DNA of 64,000 bases from Sulfurivirga sp964427185 (GCA_964427185.1 CAYRSN010000001.1:1-64000); one strand, 5' to 3'. Counted from the first letter of the stretch, positions 53,408-62,781 are shown. The notes: generated by a model from the letters alone, not told the origin. Numbers and translations are program-made.

Positions 53408-54460
53408 ATGCCTGAAATTGCAAAAGAGCTTCTTGATGGGCTGACCACCAGCGTACTGTGGCTCGACCAGCAGCGCAAGATTCAGTATATGAATCAGGCA
53501 GCGGCGGCATTGCTGTACAGTGGACCTGCCCGTGCAATCGGGCGGCCACTGGAATATTTTTTTCCCGATACGCAGATTGACTGGGGTAAATGTGAAAACC
53601 GGATTCTGACGCTTTATGAGCAAAAGCTGGAACGGGAAGATGGCGTGCGTGTTGAGGTCAGTATTACGCTGACGCCTTATGAGCTCCAGGGCAAAAGCGG
53701 CTGGCTGATAGAGTTAATCGAAACAGCGCGGCATACGCAAATTCTCGAGGAAGAGGAGCGCTGGTTGCAGTATGAAGCCGGCGTGCAGTTGGTGCGCACC
53801 TTAGCCCATGAGATTAAAAACCCACTTGCCGGAATATATGGAGCGGCGCAATTGCTGCAAAAAAAATCAGAAGATGAAAAAGCTCAGCAGCTGTTACGGG
53901 TGATTGCCAGAGAGGTCAAGCGTCTTGAGCAGCTGGTGGATCGGATGCTGGGGCCTAAAGGTGCCTTAAATAAGGCACCACATAATATTCATGATGTGAT
54001 TGCTTATGTGCTGGAAGCGACATCGGCAGAAAAGCCGGATCAGGTCGCGGTGCGTTTGGACTTTGATCCGAGCATTCCTGAGCTGATGATTGATTTTGAT
54101 CAGATGGTTCAAGTGCTGATGAACCTGGTGCGCAATGCTTTTCAGGCGATGGCGCATCATGGCGGCATGCTCACTTTGCGTACACGGGTAACCCATCGTT
54201 TCACCTTGGGAGATCGCATCATGCCTTTGGTGGCAGTCGTGCAGGTGATTGATGAAGGCGAGGGGATTCCGCCAGAGCTGTTTGATTCTATTTTTTATCC
54301 TATGGTGACCAGTAAGGCGGAAGGCACTGGTCTGGGGCTGGCGATTTCTCAGGCGATTGTACGCCGCCATGAAGGTTTGATTGCGGCACAGAGTGAGCCG
54401 GGCAAAACGGTGTTTAGTGTTTATCTGCCGATTACGCTGGATGATAAAAAGGAAGGCTAA
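53408..54460 (+). CDS. glnL: Nitrogen regulation sensor kinase NtrB
   Basis: 350 aa cytosolic histidine kinase/phosphatase partner of NtrC, controlled by PII. PAS domain (about 10-105, LDGLTTSVLWLDQQRKIQYMN), H-box LAHEIKNPLAG with phosphorylated His134, then the HATPase domain: N-box LMNLVRNAFQAM, G1 VIDEGEGIP, G2 TGLGLAISQAIV. No membrane segment, as expected for NtrB. It ends 2 bp before ntrC. Confidence 0.95.
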   Translation: MPEIAKELLDGLTTSVLWLDQQRKIQYMNQAAAALLYSGPARAIGRPLEYFFPDTQIDWGKCENRILTLYEQKLEREDGVRVEVSITLTPYELQGKSGWLIELIETARHTQILEEEERWLQYEAGVQLVRTLAHEIKNPLAGIYGAAQLLQKKSEDEKAQQLLRVIAREVKRLEQLVDRMLGPKGALNKAPHNIHDVIAYVLEATSAEKPDQVAVRLDFDPSIPELMIDFDQMVQVLMNLVRNAFQAMAHHGGMLTLRTRVTHRFTLGDRIMPLVAVVQVIDEGEGIPPELFDSIFYPMVTSKAEGTGLGLAISQAIVRRHEGLIAAQSEPGKTVFSVYLPITLDDKKEG

Positions 54461-54462
54461 GT

Positions 54463-55902
54463 ATGAAAAAACCTGATCAGCCGCCTTTGGTTTGGATTGT
54501 GGATGATGATGCTTCCATTCGTTGGGTGCTTGAAGCGGCTTTGGAAGAGATGGCGTGTCAGGTACGTAGCTTTGAATCGCCTGAGCTGCCGATTCAGCAG
54601 CTGAGAAAGGGGGAGCGGCCTGATGTCGTATTAACGGATGTGCGTATGCCTCATATGGACGGGCTGACCTTCGTTGAGGCGCTGCATGAGGTGGATGAAC
54701 GTATTGCAGTGATTGTGATGACTGCTCATGCTAATCTGGAAACCGCTGTAGATGCTTATGGCCGTCAGGTTTTTGAGTATGTGCCGAAACCTTTTGAAAT
54801 GGATGAGTTGGTCTCATTGGTGCAGCGAGCACTGCGCAAGCGCTTATCGGGTGGAAAGCGCGTAGCCAGAGTATCACGTGGCACGGAGGGTGGGCATACA
54901 GGCTTGGAAGGTGTGCAGATTATCGGTCAGGCGCCCGCTATGCAGGAAGTTTTCCGTATTATTGGTCGTGTGGCGAAAAAAGATGTTACGGTCATGATCA
55001 ATGGGGAAACCGGTACGGGGAAGGAGCTGGTTGCCCGTGCGTTGCATGCACTCAGCCCACGTGCAACACAGCCTTTTATTGCACTGAATACGGCTGCGAT
55101 ACCCAAAGAGCTGCTTGAGTCGGAGCTGTTTGGGCATGAAAAAGGTGCATTTACCGGTGCGGTAGAGCGTAGGCTGGGACGTTTTGAGCAGGCCGATGGC
55201 GGAACCCTCTTTCTGGATGAAATAGGGGATATGCCGGTAGATCTGCAAACCCGCTTATTACGTGTCTTAAATGATGGTACTTTTTATCGTGTGGGCGGAC
55301 GTGAGCCGATTAAGGTGAATGTCCGTGTGTTAGCTGCAACGCATCAGAATATTGAGCAGCTGGTGCGAGAAGGGAAATTCAGGGAAGACTTGCTCTATCG
55401 TTTGAATGTGATTCGTATTCAGGTGCCACCTTTACGCAAGCGCCGGGAAGATCTTCCTCTGCTATTGCACCATTATCTGCATAAAGCGGCAGAGCGCCTG
55501 GGTGAAGAAGAAAAAGTGCTGGACAAACGGGTTGAGAAATTTCTCACGCAGCTTCCTTGGCCGGGAAATGTGCGCCAGTTAGAGAGCTTGTGCACCTGGC
55601 TGACAATTATGGCGCCAGATAAACTGGTTCATCTTGAAGATTTGCCCTTGGAGCTGAGGGAGCTGGATTTCTCAGCCCCTGAAGCGGAGGGCACCCAGTG
55701 GGAAGCTGCTTTAGCCCGCTGGGCACGGCGCAGGCTTCAGGAGGGTGCAAAAGGCGTGCATGGTGAAGCCCTGAAAAAGCTGGATCAAACTTTAATTCAG
55801 ACGGCCTTGCAAGCCAGTGGAGGGCATAAGCAGAAAGCGGCTCAACTGCTTGGCTGGGGGCGAAATACTCTAACGCGCAAAATGCAGGAACTGGAAATGT
55901 AA
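54463..55902 (+). CDS. glnG: Nitrogen regulation response regulator NtrC
   Basis: 479 aa sigma-54 activator. Receiver domain with the acidic pair VDDD, phospho-Asp59 (LTDVRMPHMDG) and Lys109 (YVPKPF). AAA+ domain with Walker A GETGTGKE (181-188), sigma-54-contacting GAFTGA (228-233) and Walker B GGTLFLDEIGDM. C-terminal Fis-type HTH ASGGHKQKAAQLLGWGRNTLTRK. Controls glnA and nitrogen genes, which are not in the window. Confidence 0.96.
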   Translation: MKKPDQPPLVWIVDDDASIRWVLEAALEEMACQVRSFESPELPIQQLRKGERPDVVLTDVRMPHMDGLTFVEALHEVDERIAVIVMTAHANLETAVDAYGRQVFEYVPKPFEMDELVSLVQRALRKRLSGGKRVARVSRGTEGGHTGLEGVQIIGQAPAMQEVFRIIGRVAKKDVTVMINGETGTGKELVARALHALSPRATQPFIALNTAAIPKELLESELFGHEKGAFTGAVERRLGRFEQADGGTLFLDEIGDMPVDLQTRLLRVLNDGTFYRVGGREPIKVNVRVLAATHQNIEQLVREGKFREDLLYRLNVIRIQVPPLRKRREDLPLLLHHYLHKAAERLGEEEKVLDKRVEKFLTQLPWPGNVRQLESLCTWLTIMAPDKLVHLEDLPLELRELDFSAPEAEGTQWEAALARWARRRLQEGAKGVHGEALKKLDQTLIQTALQASGGHKQKAAQLLGWGRNTLTRKMQELEM

Positions 55903-56675
55903 TGCTCCAGGAGCTGTGGCAGTATTGTACGACACCTGTACCCTCCAGTGCGCGTAAGCTGGGGCATTTGCAGGAAGCAATCGCTTTGTCAGCGCGTTAC
56001 AGGCGTTGCCAACCAGCATGGGATGCACACTATCAGGTTTGTCGGGAAGAAATTACACATGCAATTGAGAAATCCTCCTGTCGTAAGCGCGCTTTAATAC
56101 TGGGGGCAGGCTTGTTGCATGATCTGCCTTTGAAGGCTTTGGCGCGAGCTTTTGAGCAGGTTGTGCTGATTGATTTGGTGTTTTTGCGAGAAGCCCGCAG
56201 GCGTGCTGCACAATATAAAAATGTAATACTGCAGCAGCAGGATGTGACGGGTGCTTTGGAGGCTTTGCTCAAAGGGCAGCATCAGCCGCAACGGCCTTGT
56301 TGGGATGGTGAAACACCGGTTTCCCTGGTGGTATCTTTAAACTTGGTTACACAGTTGCCGTTGCGGCCTGCACAGTTTTTATTAAAGCAAGGGGTCGCGC
56401 CTGAGCGTATTGATGCTTATGGGCGAGCATTAATCCAAGCACATCTTGATTATTTGAATCAGTTTACCGGTGCACAGATATGCCTGATTGCGGATCGCCA
56501 TATTGAAGAGCGTCGCCAAGGGCGTGTTGTGGATGTAATCGACCCTTGGTGGGGCGTGCCATCGCCAAAACCGCAGCGGCAATGGTGGTGGCAGGCCGTC
56601 CCAGCTAAAGAGGGACGGGGGCTTGCCCGCTGGCATCAGGTGGGTGTTAACCATTGGTTTAATGCTGCTGTTTGA
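55902..56675 (+). CDS. Conserved hypothetical protein downstream of ntrC
   Basis: 257 aa. I do not recognise a named family. KRALILGAGLLHDLPL (GAG at 68-70), followed by VVLIDLVFLREARRRAA with an acidic residue at the end of the second strand, looks like a Rossmann/SAM-methyltransferase nucleotide site; LVVSLNLVTQLPLRP and LIADRHIEER would be later strands. There is an unusual aromatic stretch, QWWWQAV. The start overlaps the ntrC stop by 1 nt (TAATG), so it is co-transcribed with ntrBC. No signal peptide. Confidence 0.7.
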   Translation: MLQELWQYCTTPVPSSARKLGHLQEAIALSARYRRCQPAWDAHYQVCREEITHAIEKSSCRKRALILGAGLLHDLPLKALARAFEQVVLIDLVFLREARRRAAQYKNVILQQQDVTGALEALLKGQHQPQRPCWDGETPVSLVVSLNLVTQLPLRPAQFLLKQGVAPERIDAYGRALIQAHLDYLNQFTGAQICLIADRHIEERRQGRVVDVIDPWWGVPSPKPQRQWWWQAVPAKEGRGLARWHQVGVNHWFNAAV

Positions 56676-56691
56676 GTCGTAAGTTCCTGGT

Positions 56692-57501
56692 TTAAGCAGG
56701 CATATTACGCAGGTACTCCAGCCATTGTGCCAGTAAGGTCGGGTTTGCGGCGGCTACTGCAGAACGTTTTTCCAAAGTGCCGTTTGCGACAGGCGTGCCT
56801 TCCAGGGTGCAGGATGCACCGCCTGCTTCCTGTAAAATCAGCTGCCCTGCTGCATAATCCCACAAGCCCTGGCCGCCGTGAAGATACAGCTCGGCACGGC
56901 CTGCGGCCAGCCAGCACCAGTCAAGCACGACAGCCCCAATATTGCGCTGGGAAGAAAAAGGTGGCTGCGTTGCTAAGCTGGCAGCCATGTGTGTTGGAAG
57001 GCGTTTGAAATCCACCAGTGCAAGTGTGTGTTTTAAGCTGCCATGGTGTTGGCTGGTTTGGATGCGCGTATCGTTCAGCCAGGCACCGGCACCCTTTCGG
57101 GCGGAAAAGAGTTCGTCTCGCACAGGGTCATAGACCATGCCCGCTACAACTTCACCTTTGACACTTAATGCCAGTGAGGCGGCATAAATAGGGCAGCCAT
57201 GGGCAAAGTTTGTCGTACCGTCCAGTGGATCCAGGATCCAGCAGCCTGTTGTGTGGTGAAGGGCTTTTAGCTGGGCTTTAGGGTCGGACTCTTCTCCAAG
57301 AAAGGCATATTCAGGCGCCATGTCTTTCAGGAACTGGCGCATGGCCTGCTGCATGGCCTGATCGGCTTCTGTTACCAGTGAGCCATCTTGCTTTTGTTCT
57401 GCCTGAACATGACGAAAGCGCTGATAGACTTCCTGCTGCGTCAGGTGGCGAAAGGCTGTTTGCAGATGTTGCCAGTCGGTATCATCTTTCCAGTTAATCA
57501 T
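56692..57501 (-). CDS. Inositol-monophosphatase family protein
   Basis: 269 aa. Mg-dependent phosphatase of the SuhB/CysQ superfamily. Motifs: FLGEESD (metal Glu), WILDPLDGTTNFAHG (metal Asp pair) and LYLHGGQGLWDYAAGQLILQEAGG (third Asp). The exact substrate (inositol phosphate, PAP or fructose-1,6-bisphosphate) cannot be read from sequence; E. coli SuhB also acts on rRNA transcription. The ATG at 57501 is chosen; a GTG at 57507 is possible. It overlaps the corC-like gene by 8 nt and converges on the 257-aa gene. Confidence 0.88.
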   Translation of the reverse strand: MINWKDDTDWQHLQTAFRHLTQQEVYQRFRHVQAEQKQDGSLVTEADQAMQQAMRQFLKDMAPEYAFLGEESDPKAQLKALHHTTGCWILDPLDGTTNFAHGCPIYAASLALSVKGEVVAGMVYDPVRDELFSARKGAGAWLNDTRIQTSQHHGSLKHTLALVDFKRLPTHMAASLATQPPFSSQRNIGAVVLDWCWLAAGRAELYLHGGQGLWDYAAGQLILQEAGGASCTLEGTPVANGTLEKRSAVAAANPTLLAQWLEYLRNMPA

Positions 57502-58786
57502 GAACACGCTCCGGGTTTTTAGGAATTACTTTGACTTTCTCAACGGCACTATCTGAGCGCTCCAGTACCTCAATGACAGTATCGTCTTCCAGTTTGATAC
57601 AGGTACCCGGGTTGGGTAGGGATTCTATGATTTCCTGCACCAGACCGTTGAGCGTTTTAGGCCCATCTGTCGGGAGAGAAAGACCATATTCTTTATTTAA
57701 GTCACGGATAAAAACACCCCCCTCTGCGATGAGTGCGCCGTCTTCTTGTTCGATGACATCTTCCCGTTGTTGGTGCCCCTGTTTATCCAGTGTCACCTCT
57801 CCGACGATCTCCTCCAGCAGATCTTCCATGGTCAGCATGCCGATCAGGCTACCATACTCATCTACGACTAAGGCCATACGGCGACGGTGCTTGCGGAAAT
57901 TGGCCAGCTGGATATTTAGCGGAGTGGTATTTGGTGCATAATAAGCGGGGCGCACCAGTTTCATTAAGTCTTTCAGGCTGATATCTTCCGGATTTTTTTC
58001 CAGTAACAACGGAAGTGTTTTGCGAATATTCAAAATGCCGATAATTTCTTCATCCAGGCTGCCCCGATAAAGCGGAATACGTGTATAAGGGGAGCGCGTC
58101 ACCTGTTTAAGCAGTTCTGGCAGCGGTTGTTCTACATCAACAGCGTAAATTTCTGACTTGGGGATGAGCACATCTTCTACGCTGACTTGCTCCAGGCGCA
58201 AAACGCTTTTGAGCATTTCACGATACTGCTTTGGAATTTGAGGCGTGTTATCAATAATTGCCTCCAGCTCTTGTGGTGTGAGGTGATCCTGACTGCCTTT
58301 TTTCAGCTCAACACCTAACAGGCGCAAAAAGTTGTTTGCAACAAAGTTCACCATCAGCACCAGCGGAGATAGCAGCTTCAGCAAAGGCTCCAGAAAATAG
58401 GTGGCAGGGAAGGCAATTTTCTCGGGATACATGGCTGCAAGGGTTTTGGGTGCCACTTCAGAGAAAATCAGTACGACTAATGTCAAAATCCCCGCGCCGA
58501 TGGCAATACCGGCTTCACCGGCAAGACGCATGGCGATGATTGTGGCAATGGAAGAGGCCAGAATATTGACAAAGTTATTGCCCAGAAGAATAACGCCCAG
58601 CAGCCTGTCAGGGTGTTCCAGCAGGCGTAGGGCGCGGATAGCGGGTTTATAGCCTTCCTGCGCCAAGGCTTTGAGGCGGTAGCGGTCTAAGGCCATCATG
58701 CCCGTTTCAGAGCTTGAAAACATGGCGGACAGAATCAAAAGCACGGCCAGAATGCCGAATAAAACCGAAAGCGGCATTTCATTCAT
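57494..58786 (-). CDS. CNNM/CorC-family membrane protein, YfjD-like
   Basis: 430 aa. A CNNM domain with about four N-terminal hydrophobic segments (LFGILAVLLILSAMFSSSETGMMAL, LGNNFVNILASSIATII, LTLVVLIFSEVAPKTLA), a CBS pair (about 205-330, including RIPLYRGSLDEEIIGIL and VVDEYGSLIGMLTMEDLLEEIVGE) and a C-terminal CorC_HlyC domain (about 345-425). Likely involved in Mg or Co export or homeostasis. In E. coli the homologue yfjD lies beside ypjD and ffh, exactly the arrangement here. Confidence 0.9.
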   Translation of the reverse strand: MNEMPLSVLFGILAVLLILSAMFSSSETGMMALDRYRLKALAQEGYKPAIRALRLLEHPDRLLGVILLGNNFVNILASSIATIIAMRLAGEAGIAIGAGILTLVVLIFSEVAPKTLAAMYPEKIAFPATYFLEPLLKLLSPLVLMVNFVANNFLRLLGVELKKGSQDHLTPQELEAIIDNTPQIPKQYREMLKSVLRLEQVSVEDVLIPKSEIYAVDVEQPLPELLKQVTRSPYTRIPLYRGSLDEEIIGILNIRKTLPLLLEKNPEDISLKDLMKLVRPAYYAPNTTPLNIQLANFRKHRRRMALVVDEYGSLIGMLTMEDLLEEIVGEVTLDKQGHQQREDVIEQEDGALIAEGGVFIRDLNKEYGLSLPTDGPKTLNGLVQEIIESLPNPGTCIKLEDDTVIEVLERSDSAVEKVKVIPKNPERVHD

Positions 58787-58828
58787 GAAGCGTGATTCCT
58801 CATTACATATGACATTGAAAAGAAAGGA

Positions 58829-59638
58829 TTAGGGATGTTTCAGCAGAATTTCAAGAACGAATTGAGAGCCTACATAGCTGAGTAAGAGCGCAACGAAAGC
58901 AATCAGAATGGCTTTGGCAGCTTTAGGCCCACGCCAGCCGCGGAAAAAATGTCCCCAAAGTACGATGCTGTAGATGCTCCAGGCCAATATGGCAAAAAAG
59001 GTTTTATGTATCAGGTTTTGTGCCAGAAGGTTGTCAATGAAAAACAGCCCTGTCAACAGCGCAAAACTTAAAGTGATATACCCCATAATGAGTAGCTGGT
59101 AGAGCGTTTTTTCCATCAGAGCCAGAGGTGGCAGTGCATGCAGCAGGCGGTTAAGCCGCTGCGTTTTAAAACGCTGTTCCTGTAAAAGATAGAGAACCGC
59201 TTGTGCCGAGGTCAGTATGAGGATGCTGAAGGCGAGCATGGACAGCACGATATGCGCACCATACTCCTTAGGCAGAGGGTGTTCTACACCAAGTATGCCT
59301 TGTGCAATCACACCGACTGCGGCAACAGGCCAGACAAACAGGCCAAGGGACTCCACCGGCCGTATAAAAGTGGCTAACAGTAGCGTGACTGCGGCCGACC
59401 AGCCAATAATAGAAAGCCCGATGCCAAGTTTGAAGATCAGGATATTATCCTGCCACATGGTGCTTGTCAGGCTGATTAGGTGCAGAAAAGTGGCAATCAG
59501 CGCGGCGCTGACGATACGCTTTCGATGGAAAGTTTCAGCCAGATCAAAGCGAATGCGCATCCATACGACCAGCGTCGCATACAGATATAACACTGCGGCC
59601 AGTGTGCCGAGAAAAGCAGGAGTCAGCATGGGTTGCAT
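58829..59638 (-). CDS. ypjD: Inner-membrane protein YpjD (CcsA/cytochrome c assembly-like)
   Basis: 269 aa with about eight membrane helices. The C-terminal two thirds resemble the CcsA/CcmC heme-handling fold (LPKEYGAHIVLSMLAFSILILTSAQAVLYLLQEQ, LIHKTFFAILAWSIYSIVLWGHFFRGWRG with His residues that could bind heme). True function is unknown. Divergent from ffh with 60 bp between, as in E. coli. Confidence 0.88.
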   Translation of the reverse strand: MQPMLTPAFLGTLAAVLYLYATLVVWMRIRFDLAETFHRKRIVSAALIATFLHLISLTSTMWQDNILIFKLGIGLSIIGWSAAVTLLLATFIRPVESLGLFVWPVAAVGVIAQGILGVEHPLPKEYGAHIVLSMLAFSILILTSAQAVLYLLQEQRFKTQRLNRLLHALPPLALMEKTLYQLLIMGYITLSFALLTGLFFIDNLLAQNLIHKTFFAILAWSIYSIVLWGHFFRGWRGPKAAKAILIAFVALLLSYVGSQFVLEILLKHP

Positions 59639-59698
59639 AAAGTGGTTGCCATAATCCCGTTATAATAGCCGAAATTGAACGTCAAAGTGGAGTGGCGC

Positions 59699-61105
59699 AT
59701 GTTTGAGAATTTAACAGACCGTTTAAATCGTACTTTTAAGAACATTACGGGCAAAGGGCGCCTGACAGAAAGCAACATACAGGAAGCTTTACGCGATGTG
59801 CGTCGTGCGCTTTTGGAAGCGGATGTTGCCTTGCCCGTTGTGAAACAGTTTATCGAGCGCGTGCGTGCGCGTGCCATCGGTCAGGAAGTCAGTGATGCGC
59901 TGAATCCGGGGCAGGCGTTTATCAAAATCGTACGTGAAGAGCTGGAGCAGGTGATGGGAGAGGCTGTTCCGCTCAACCTCAAGACAACGCCGCCTGCGGT
60001 GATTTTGATGGCCGGCTTGCAAGGGGCGGGTAAAACCACCACTGTGGGCAAGCTTGCCCGTTGGCTGAAGGAAAGAGAAAAGAAAAAAGTCATGGTGGTA
60101 TCGGCTGATGTGTACCGGCCTGCAGCCATTAAGCAGTTGGAAACCCTGGCACAGCAAACCGGTGTAATTTTTTATCCTTCTTCTGCAGATCAGCAGCCGG
60201 AAGCAATCGCCCAGAGCGCTCTGGAAGCGGCGCGTAAGCAGTTTGTAGATGTCTTGCTTGTGGATACGGCAGGGCGTTTGCATATTGATGAAACGCTGAT
60301 GGATGAAATTAAGCGTTTGCATGGTGTATTAAATCCGATTGAAACGCTTTTTGTTGTGGATGCCATGACAGGTCAGGATGCGGCAAATACTGCCAAAGCG
60401 TTTCATGAGGCATTGCCATTGACCGGTGTGATTCTCACTAAGGCAGACGGTGATGCGCGCGGCGGAGCGGCACTTTCTATTCGGGAAATCACCGGTAAGC
60501 CCATTAAGTTTTTGGGTACCGGTGAGAAGTTGGACGGCTTGGAGCCTTTTTATCCGGACAGAATGGCAGGCCGGATTCTTGGTATGGGGGATGTGCTTTC
60601 CCTCATTGAAGAGGCCGAAGCAAAGATTGATAAGAAAAAAGCAGAAAGGTTTGCCAAAAAGGTACAGAAAACAGGGCAATTTGATCTGGAGGATTTTCGA
60701 GAGCAGTTGGGGCAGATTCATCGCATGGGAGGCATCGGTGGTTTGATGGGCAAGCTGCCCGGCATGGGGCAGATGGCCAACCAGGTTGATCCCGCGGTAG
60801 CAGAAAAAGAGTTTAAGCGTATGGAGGCTATTATCAACTCCATGACACCTCAGGAACGCAGGCACCCGGCTATTATTAAAGGATCACGCAAACGCCGTAT
60901 TGCCAGTGGGGCGGGGGTTAAAGTGCAAGATGTAAACCGCCTTTTAAAACAGTTTGAGCAGATGCAGAAGATGATGAAAAAACTTTCTAAAGGGGGAATG
61001 AAAAATCTGATGCGTGGACTGGGCGGTAAAATGCCCGGGATGGGGGGCGGAGCTGGCATGCCCGGTTTGCCCGGTATGGGAGGGTTGCCGTTTGGACGAA
61101 AGTAA
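59699..61105 (+). CDS. ffh: Signal recognition particle protein Ffh
   Basis: 468 aa. NG GTPase plus methionine-rich M domain; binds 4.5S RNA and signal sequences and docks with FtsY. G1 LQGAGKTTTVGKLA, DVYRPAAIKQL, G3 DTAGRLHIDE, G4 TKADGDARGG, G5-region GTGEKLDGLEPF, RNA-binding SGAGVKVQDVNRLLKQFEQM. The tail is rich in Gly, Met and Pro. The ATG at 59699 behind GGAG is preferred to an upstream in-frame codon. TATAAT lies at 59661. Confidence 0.97.
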   Translation: MFENLTDRLNRTFKNITGKGRLTESNIQEALRDVRRALLEADVALPVVKQFIERVRARAIGQEVSDALNPGQAFIKIVREELEQVMGEAVPLNLKTTPPAVILMAGLQGAGKTTTVGKLARWLKEREKKKVMVVSADVYRPAAIKQLETLAQQTGVIFYPSSADQQPEAIAQSALEAARKQFVDVLLVDTAGRLHIDETLMDEIKRLHGVLNPIETLFVVDAMTGQDAANTAKAFHEALPLTGVILTKADGDARGGAALSIREITGKPIKFLGTGEKLDGLEPFYPDRMAGRILGMGDVLSLIEEAEAKIDKKKAERFAKKVQKTGQFDLEDFREQLGQIHRMGGIGGLMGKLPGMGQMANQVDPAVAEKEFKRMEAIINSMTPQERRHPAIIKGSRKRRIASGAGVKVQDVNRLLKQFEQMQKMMKKLSKGGMKNLMRGLGGKMPGMGGGAGMPGLPGMGGLPFGRK

Positions 61106-61142
61106 AAAAATAGCAACTTGCGTGACTGAAACGATGAAGACG

Positions 61143-61607
61143 TCAGGCTTTTCCGAGGGTTTTCTTAGAAGCGGTGAAGTTTTTGCCGGTGATTTTTCCC
61201 TGATAGGTGGGGTCTTGCTCTTTGCCCAGCAGAATGTTGAGCAGGTTTTCATTGATTTTGACCGTGTGCATGAGCAGCAGGCCATTTCTATGGTGTTGCT
61301 GCTCTGCCGTTTCACTAACTTGAATAAAATGTTTGATTAGCGATTTGTCTTCAGCGGTCAGGTTGCCTGATTGAAGCATTTTTTTCAGTGTCTGATCTGG
61401 GGGAAGGTGGGTTTTCAGTTGCTGACTGAGCGGAAAGATTTTGTCCAGTACTTGTGTTTTGGCCTGACTTAACTCAGTCAGCTGCGCAGCATCCAGCTGT
61501 GTAATCGCTACTTTTTCTTTTTCCAGTATATGCAAAAACTGCTCCAGCAACGGGAGCAGTTTTTGTAGTGTTGATATAAGTGGTTGAGGCGTTTGGGATA
61601 AAGACAT
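61143..61607 (-). CDS. flgN: Flagellar export chaperone FlgN
   Basis: 154 aa helical protein. The long N-terminal helix with heptad Leu (LLPLLEQFLHILEKEK), the second helix and the C-terminal NGLLLMHTVKINENLLNILLG with GKEQDPTYQGKI fit FlgN, the chaperone for hook-filament junction proteins FlgK and FlgL. Low conservation; the call rests mainly on position 3 bp after flgM. No terminator was seen between it and ffh, which converges on it. Confidence 0.85.
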   Translation of the reverse strand: MSLSQTPQPLISTLQKLLPLLEQFLHILEKEKVAITQLDAAQLTELSQAKTQVLDKIFPLSQQLKTHLPPDQTLKKMLQSGNLTAEDKSLIKHFIQVSETAEQQHHRNGLLLMHTVKINENLLNILLGKEQDPTYQGKITGKNFTASKKTLGKA

Positions 61608-61610
61608 GCC

Positions 61611-61916
61611 TTAAAGTGTACTGAACAGCGCCTCTGTTTGCATCAGTTTTTTAGCGACGGCTTTTGTGTCTACCTCATAACGGCCTTCTGAGATGGCCTG
61701 TTTCAGGCGCTGCACTTTTTCACTCTGTTCCGGCATGGTGCCAACCTTTTCCGTTTGTGCTGCGGCTTCTGCGCTCAGACGGTTGATGGAAACCTTATCG
61801 CCCATTGTCTGTGTTTGTGCCATGGTGCGTGTTTGAGCCTCTGCCGGTTTTTCCGCTTTGCGGCTTGTATCCGCCTGGCGAGGGGGTTGCACAGCATTTA
61901 GTGTTTTGATATCCAT
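61611..61916 (-). CDS. flgM: Anti-sigma-28 factor FlgM
   Basis: 101 aa, largely disordered. The N-terminal half is Gln/Thr/Ala-rich and the C-terminal half holds the conserved block KVSINRLSAEA, and EKVQRLKQAISEGRYEVDTKAVAKKLMQTE, which wraps FliA. It is secreted through the hook once complete, releasing sigma-28 for late genes. A near-perfect sigma-28 promoter lies just upstream, giving the expected feedback loop. Confidence 0.93.
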   Translation of the reverse strand: MDIKTLNAVQPPRQADTSRKAEKPAEAQTRTMAQTQTMGDKVSINRLSAEAAAQTEKVGTMPEQSEKVQRLKQAISEGRYEVDTKAVAKKLMQTEALFSTL

Positions 61917-61986
61917 GTTATGTGTTTCCCTTTAGTTTCTGGCCGTTATTTTTCTTTTTAATGTATTTGTTTGTTGGTTGTTATTG

Positions 61987-62013
61987 TAATCGGCCAAGTC
62001 TGGCAAAAGTTTA
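61987..62013 (-). promoter_or_regulatory. Sigma-28 (FliA) promoter of flgM-flgN
   Basis: On the minus strand TAAACTTT (62013-62006), an 11-nt spacer and GCCGATTA (61994-61987) match the sigma-28 consensus TAAAGTTT-N11-GCCGATAA at 14 of 16 positions with exact spacing. The expected start point leaves about a 65-nt leader before flgM. Confidence 0.85.
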
Positions 62014-62020
62014 ATATTTT

Positions 62021-62728
62021 TTATGGAACAAGCACGGTATTCGGCGCAATGACGATACCTCGTACCGTGCGGCCTGATCTTTCATTTTTAACGGCAACGA
62101 TTTCGTTTTCTACAGCATTTTTTAAGGCAATGCCTTTGGTGCGCACCTCAAGGCTGCCAATGCGTGTAATCAGCGTCACAGGGCTGTTTTTATGTACCCA
62201 GTAAGGTGGAAGCAACATCTGTGCCGTAATAAGGGTGTTCGGTGCTATGGTGCGTTTGGCTCGAAAGCCTATGGCTTGTTCTGGTTGTGAAAGCACCTGG
62301 GGACGAATTTGTGAAATATTCATCCAGCGCTGAGTGATTTGGTCTGCTTGGATGAGTGTGTTACGTGGGATGGGGTGTGCGGCAATAATGACAGGGCGGC
62401 TTGCCTGAATGCTGGTGCGAATAAAAAGTTTCCAGGCAGGTTGTTTACAGCGCACGATAAAAGTGGGGCGCGTGGAAAAGGATTGCTTGCCTCGTTGTAC
62501 CTGAACAATATCGACAGGGGGGTTGCACTTGGGCAGGCGGATTTTTTTTCCCAGTTTTTGTATATGGATCTTCTCAATTCTGATATTTTGGTCTGTGTTT
62601 TGCTTGATGAGTGCTTGGATGCGAGCATAAATAGGTTCAAGCGGCTCAAAGCCGTTTGAGGTTTCAGCCCATACAGAGAGTAAGCCCGATAGCAAAAAGA
62701 GCAGGTTAGTCAGAAAGATGCGTTGCAT
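62021..62728 (-). CDS. flgA: Flagellar P-ring assembly protein FlgA
   Basis: 235 aa with a Sec signal peptide (LTNLLFLLSGLLSVWA, cleavage after AWA-type site about 21). The C-terminal SAF-like part (PVIIAAHPIPRNTLIQADQI, AIGFRAKRTIAPNTLITAQML, ALKNAVENEIVAVKNERSGRTVRGIVI) is diagnostic. Periplasmic chaperone for FlgI. Divergent from cheV over 53 bp; same strand as flgMN, but a separate internal sigma-28 promoter overlaps the gap near its 3' end. Confidence 0.93.
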   Translation of the reverse strand: MQRIFLTNLLFLLSGLLSVWAETSNGFEPLEPIYARIQALIKQNTDQNIRIEKIHIQKLGKKIRLPKCNPPVDIVQVQRGKQSFSTRPTFIVRCKQPAWKLFIRTSIQASRPVIIAAHPIPRNTLIQADQITQRWMNISQIRPQVLSQPEQAIGFRAKRTIAPNTLITAQMLLPPYWVHKNSPVTLITRIGSLEVRTKGIALKNAVENEIVAVKNERSGRTVRGIVIAPNTVLVP

Positions 62729-62781
62729 TGTGTGTAAGGGCGGATATCATGGAATTAAATTGTAGGATAAGGTGAACAGCG

